Shown in pieces: positions 63,624 to 64,000 of a stretch of DNA of 64,000 bases. The notes under the pieces were generated by a model. The model did no database searches and was not told the DNA's origin. It worked only from the letters and a program-made list of their open reading frames with translations. The DNA comes from Microbacterium sp. 8M. GTDB lineage: Bacteria > Actinomycetota > Actinomycetes > Actinomycetales > Microbacteriaceae. The translations under genes were made by a program, and so were the position numbers. Position 1 is the first letter of the stretch, and each line of letters starts with the position of its first letter. The stretch spans positions 915,042 through 979,041 of the forward strand of contig NZ_LR733284.1 of the NCBI RefSeq assembly GCF_902506375.1, in the 5' to 3' direction.

Positions 63624-63671
63624 ACCGGGGTCCGCTCTCGCGACGGGGGAGGGCGCCCCGCACAAAAGAGA

Positions 63672-63701
63672 ACTCCCCCGGAGCCGAAGCCCCGGGGGAG
63701 T
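63672..63701. terminator. Terminator of the cold-shock gene
   Basis: ACTCCCCCGG (63672-63681) pairs with CCGGGGGAGT (63692-63701). On the minus strand it is followed by TCTCTTTTGT, a U-rich tract, making a good intrinsic terminator for the cold-shock gene. Confidence 0.85.
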
Positions 63702-63717
63702 CAGGAGTCCGTGTCGC

Positions 63718-63921
63718 TCAGAGCGGACGGATGTTCTCGGCCTGCAGGCCCTTGGGGCCCTGCGCCACATCGAACTCGACGCGCTGGTTCTCGTCGAGCG
63801 AGCGGTAACCGGACGTCGCAATGGCGGAGTAGTGCGCGAACACGTCAGCCCCACCGTCATCGGGGGAGATGAAGCCGAAGCCCTTCTCCGAGTTGAACCA
63901 CTTAACCGTGCCCTGAGTCAT
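63718..63921 (-). CDS. cspA: Cold-shock protein, CspA family
   Basis: RNA/single-stranded-DNA-binding protein of 67 residues that melts RNA structures. Both RNA-binding motifs are present: [15 protein letters not shown] (RNP1, KGFGFI) and DVFAHYSAI (RNP2). It ends LQAENIRPL as usual. GAAGG lies about eight bases before the ATG. The upstream A+T-richer stretch and the strong terminator downstream show a single-gene unit. Confidence 0.96.
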   Translation of the reverse strand: MTQGTVKWFNSEKGFGFISPDDGGADVFAHYSAIATSGYRSLDENQRVEFDVAQGPKGLQAENIRPL

Positions 63922-64000
63922 GTACTGCCTTCTTGCTTGGGCTTACGTCGGAGCAAACGCGCCGACAAGGCTAACGCTATCCGAGAGGCACCTCATCGCA

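Overview
The window comes from a high-G+C actinobacterium, most likely Microbacteriaceae and close to Microbacterium. The evidence is a complete C50 carotenoid operon (idi-crtE-crtB-crtI-crtYe-crtYf-crtEb), a NucS/EndoMS mismatch endonuclease, a Pls/PosA-type peptide synthetase, a YhgE/Pip membrane protein, extensive ATGA/GTGA start-stop overlaps, and many short palindromic repeats carried in-frame inside genes. No tRNA, rRNA, CRISPR array, prophage or insertion sequence was recognised.

Layout. 1-1577: two-component system (regulator cut by the window edge). 1778-8856: MoxR / DUF58 / VWA operon. 8886-9653: Pr6Pr membrane protein. 9696-14038 (minus strand): small membrane-anchored Trp/Cys peptide, ABC ATPase, small membrane protein, ABC permease, M50 intramembrane protease and LuxR-type regulator, a candidate peptide-export or signalling locus. 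14227-19960: argG, SatD-like protein, then a TetR / degenerate ABC ATPase / YhgE-Pip operon. 20028-21188: secreted GH10 xylanase. 22106-25416: a leader region with a nine-codon upstream reading frame and two strong hairpins, followed by a translationally coupled bL32 (rpmF) paralogue, a Cfr-like 23S rRNA methyltransferase and an ABC-F ATPase. This looks like a self-contained ribosome-protection cassette. 25484-32344: hypotheticals, a lipoprotein, an alpha/beta hydrolase, a frameshifted glutamate-cysteine ligase and an MFS transporter. 32385-38769: sugar ABC uptake operon with a GH31 alpha-xylosidase and a LacI regulator. 38946-39467: phosphopantetheinyl transferase. 39489-47412: C50 carotenoid operon with a divergent MarR regulator and an SDR/DUF2867 protein. 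47479-53016: M1 peptidase and Pls/PosA synthetase. 53111-59476: Mrp (Mnh) Na+/H+ antiporter operon with fused MrpAB. 59614-63921: LacI regulator divergent from an MFS transporter, NucS, a HAD phosphatase and a cold-shock protein.

How genes work together. The xylanase, alpha-xylosidase and ABC importer suggest growth on plant xylan or xyloglucan, although their operators differ. The phosphopantetheinyl transferase could activate the carrier domain of the Pls/PosA synthetase. The methyltransferase, bL32 paralogue and ABC-F protein would all act on the large ribosomal subunit. Their leader has the layout of ribosome-mediated attenuation, so drug-inducible expression is a testable inference.

Two systems deserve most attention: the bL32/Cfr-like/ABC-F cassette and the peptide/ABC/M50/LuxR locus. 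All functional calls rest on reading motifs in the translated sequence. No database search was run.
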